DNA of 6,795 nt from WFTC01 sp047635955 (lineage in GTDB: Bacteria; Patescibacteriota; Gracilibacteria; UBA1369; 2-02-FULL-48-14). A program made the position numbers and the translations under genes. Location: NCBI GenBank assembly GCA_047635955.1, contig JBLIGW010000057.1, positions 1 through 6,795 on the forward strand, given 5' to 3'. The notes below the pieces were generated by a model. That model saw nothing but the letters and a program-made list of their open reading frames with translations, did not search any database and was not told where the DNA came from. Of the stretch, positions 5,891-6,795 are shown piece after piece; the stretch's first letter is position 1, and the number at the start of each line of letters is the position of its first letter.

Positions 5891-5996
5891 AGTCTCGCAC
5901 TCCAGTTAGAGGTAGGCGATTTTGGAGGTGTTTGTAACCTGTAAAAAAGTTTGGCTCCCGATACTAGACGAAGTTCGAACTGTTTGTGAGGAGACT
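5891..5996 (+). repeat. Intergenic repeat R6, complete copy with the best inverted ends
   Basis: Complete copy, nearly identical to R1. The ends pair strongly: AGTCTC (5891-5896) with GAGACT (5991-5996), CAC (5898-5900) with GTG (5986-5988), and CAGTT (5903-5907) with AACTG (5978-5982). That gives 14 pairs interrupted by two small asymmetric internal loops (G opposite AG, and TC opposite TTT). The enclosed part holds TGGCTCCC (5952-5959). Long imperfect stems with unpaired bases are characteristic of integron attC sites, but the canonical RYYYAAC/GTTRRRY boxes are not at the ends. The repeat lies between the start of the DUF4336 gene and the end of the Nudix gene, both on the minus strand. 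Confidence 0.85.
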
Positions 5997-6011
5997 GAGT
6001 TTGGAGTGGAG

Positions 6012-6437
6012 CTAAAAACACTTTTTAACAGCCCATCTTTGTCCTTCAAAGAATAGATGTTCTAATGCTTCATCAAAAGTGATCCATTTAAGCTCATGAT
6101 CTAGTTCAATTGGGGGTGCGACTTTTTCAAGTAATTTAGCTTTATAGAAGTGACTGGATTTTGAGTAGTACACATTGCCTTCTGACACATGAGAGTCATG
6201 ATCAGCAGCTTCTCCTATTTTCTCTATCACTTGTACGCTCATGCCAATTTCCTCAAGAGCTTCACGTTCTAATGCAGTAATTGGGTCTTCTTCACCATCG
6301 ATTCCACCACCAACCAGAAAACAACCTTTGGGATTTTCTACAATTCCAATCAATCCTTCTTCGTTAATCAAAACTGCATAGGCACATGGTCTGTATATAT
6401 AGGTTTCACCATCAAGTTTTGTTCCGAATTCAATCAT
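6012..6437 (-). CDS. Nudix hydrolase
   Basis: Cytoplasmic hydrolase of nucleoside diphosphates linked to another moiety, 141 residues, substrate unknown. The Nudix box is complete at residues 44-66: Gly44, Glu50, then REALEEIGM at 58-66, matching GX5EX7REUXEEXGU. The glutamates bind the catalytic divalent metal. The preceding CFLVGG (39-44) is the usual strand before the box. The start is the ATG at 6437, which lies six bases after a TATACT box. The frame stays open to 6536, but that extension would overlap the divergent promoter and the start of the next gene. The stop TAG is 15 bases from the end of repeat R6. It is divergent from the partial GNAT gene with no repeat between, so the two probably travel together. 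Confidence 0.9.
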   Translation of the reverse strand: MIEFGTKLDGETYIYRPCAYAVLINEEGLIGIVENPKGCFLVGGGIDGEEDPITALEREALEEIGMSVQVIEKIGEAADHDSHVSEGNVYYSKSSHFYKAKLLEKVAPPIELDHELKWITFDEALEHLFFEGQRWAVKKCF

Positions 6438-6443
6438 AGCGAA

Positions 6444-6452
6444 AGTATAGCA
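6444..6452 (-). promoter_or_regulatory. Extended -10 promoter of the Nudix gene, leaderless
   Basis: TGCTATACT on the minus strand, identical to the box of the DUF4336 gene, followed by six bases and the ATG at 6437. It is not embedded in a repeat arm, although the few bases upstream weakly resemble the arm's GACTTTGC. No -35 match. Confidence 0.6.
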
Positions 6453-6459
6453 GAGCTTG

Positions 6460-6465
6460 TATGAT
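6460..6465 (+). promoter_or_regulatory. -10 box of the partial GNAT gene, leaderless
   Basis: TATGAT followed by exactly six bases and the ATG at 6472, the same spacing as at the GNAT (1655) and Nudix (6437) starts. This -10 and the Nudix -10 lie back to back within the 34 bases between the two start codons, so the two promoters must overlap and may compete for polymerase. Confidence 0.5.
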
Positions 6466-6471
6466 TGCTTT

Positions 6472-6795
6472 ATGAAACTTGAAGGAGAAAAAATTGTATT
6501 ACGTACTTCAAGAATAGGTGAAGTAGAAGCTTTCACCCGTTGGATGAATGATCCAAAAGTGACTCGTCATCTTGGTCCTATTCATGGGAAGAACATCACC
6601 TTGGAAGAGGAGAAGAAGTGGCTTCTTGGTGTATTGGCCGATTCTGATGAACTTATTTTCAGTATGTATAAGGTGGAAGGAGATAAATTGATTGGAAACT
6701 GTGGTATTCACTTTAATGCTAAAAGGGAAGATGATTATGCAGGAAACACCTTTCTTGGTTTAGCTATTGGTGAAAGGGGTGAGTGGGGGAAAGGG
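6472..6795 (+). CDS. RimJ/RimL-type GNAT acetyltransferase, 5' part
   Basis: The first 108 residues of a GNAT-family acetyltransferase of the RimJ/RimL (protein N-acetyltransferase-like) group, cut by the right edge of the window. The start (MKLEGEKIVLRTSRIGE) and the segment RWMNDPKVTRHLG (23-35) are typical of the group. GNCGIHF (about residues 75-81) is the central strand, and the last visible residues, EWGKG, belong to the acetyl-CoA binding loop. The ATG lies six bases after a TATGAT box, with no SD. The substrate cannot be predicted. It is divergent from the Nudix gene. Confidence 0.88.
   Translation, partial: MKLEGEKIVLRTSRIGEVEAFTRWMNDPKVTRHLGPIHGKNITLEEEKKWLLGVLADSDELIFSMYKVEGDKLIGNCGIHFNAKREDDYAGNTFLGLAIGERGEWGKG

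Noticed and set aside
81..5996. CRISPR array
   Set aside because: The repeats are about 50-105 bases, imperfect and separated by whole genes of variable length.
81..6000. Canonical integron attC sites
   Set aside because: Isolated matches to GTTRRRY exist (GTTAGGC at 2404-2410, GTTGGAC at 5074-5080), but paired RYYYAAC/GTTRRRY boxes at the ends of the repeats were not found in either orientation. Hence only attC-like is claimed.
5860..6021. Upstream extension of the DUF4336 frame by 54 residues
   Set aside because: It translates repeat R6 and the promoter, and DUF4336 similarity starts after the ATG at 5859.
6438..6536. Upstream extension of the Nudix frame
   Set aside because: It crosses the divergent promoter and overlaps the GNAT coding sequence. 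The ATG at 6437 has a correctly spaced -10 box.

Overview
This is an accessory region of a bacterial chromosome (or large plasmid or contig) with moderately low GC. It uses the standard bacterial code: TGA, TAA and TAG all end recognisable genes here. I cannot name the organism. Shine-Dalgarno sequences are scarce. Several genes start six bases after a good -10 box, which suggests a lineage that tolerates leaderless or very short-leader mRNAs. There is no rRNA, tRNA, CRISPR array, transposase or integrase in the window.

Layout, left to right: repeat R1; an FTR1-type iron permease (+); half-repeat R2; a GNAT acetyltransferase (-); repeat R3; a RelB/RelE-type toxin-antitoxin pair (+); half-repeat R4; an 868-residue rifampicin-phosphotransferase/PEP-synthase-like enzyme (+); half-repeat R5; a DUF4336 metallo-beta-lactamase-like protein (-); repeat R6; a Nudix hydrolase (-); and, divergent from it across 34 bases, a RimJ/RimL-type GNAT acetyltransferase (+) that runs off the right edge.

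The genes do not form a pathway. They are unrelated single-function cargo genes in mixed orientation. Each gene or gene pair is bounded by a copy of the same intergenic repeat, always in the same orientation and within a few bases of the stop codon or start region. The complete repeat is about 105 bases long and has imperfect inverted ends that can fold into a long, interrupted stem. One base pair in the stem changes on both sides between copies R1 and R6. This arrangement is what a mobile gene-cassette array (integron-like) looks like. However, the repeat does not carry the canonical attC boxes and no recombinase is visible, so the recombination system is a hypothesis.

The left arm of the complete repeats ends in an outward, minus-strand extended -10 promoter (TGNTATACT). 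It lies directly upstream of the GNAT and DUF4336 genes, so the repeat may supply promoters to minus-strand cargo. Copies that follow plus-strand genes lack this left arm.
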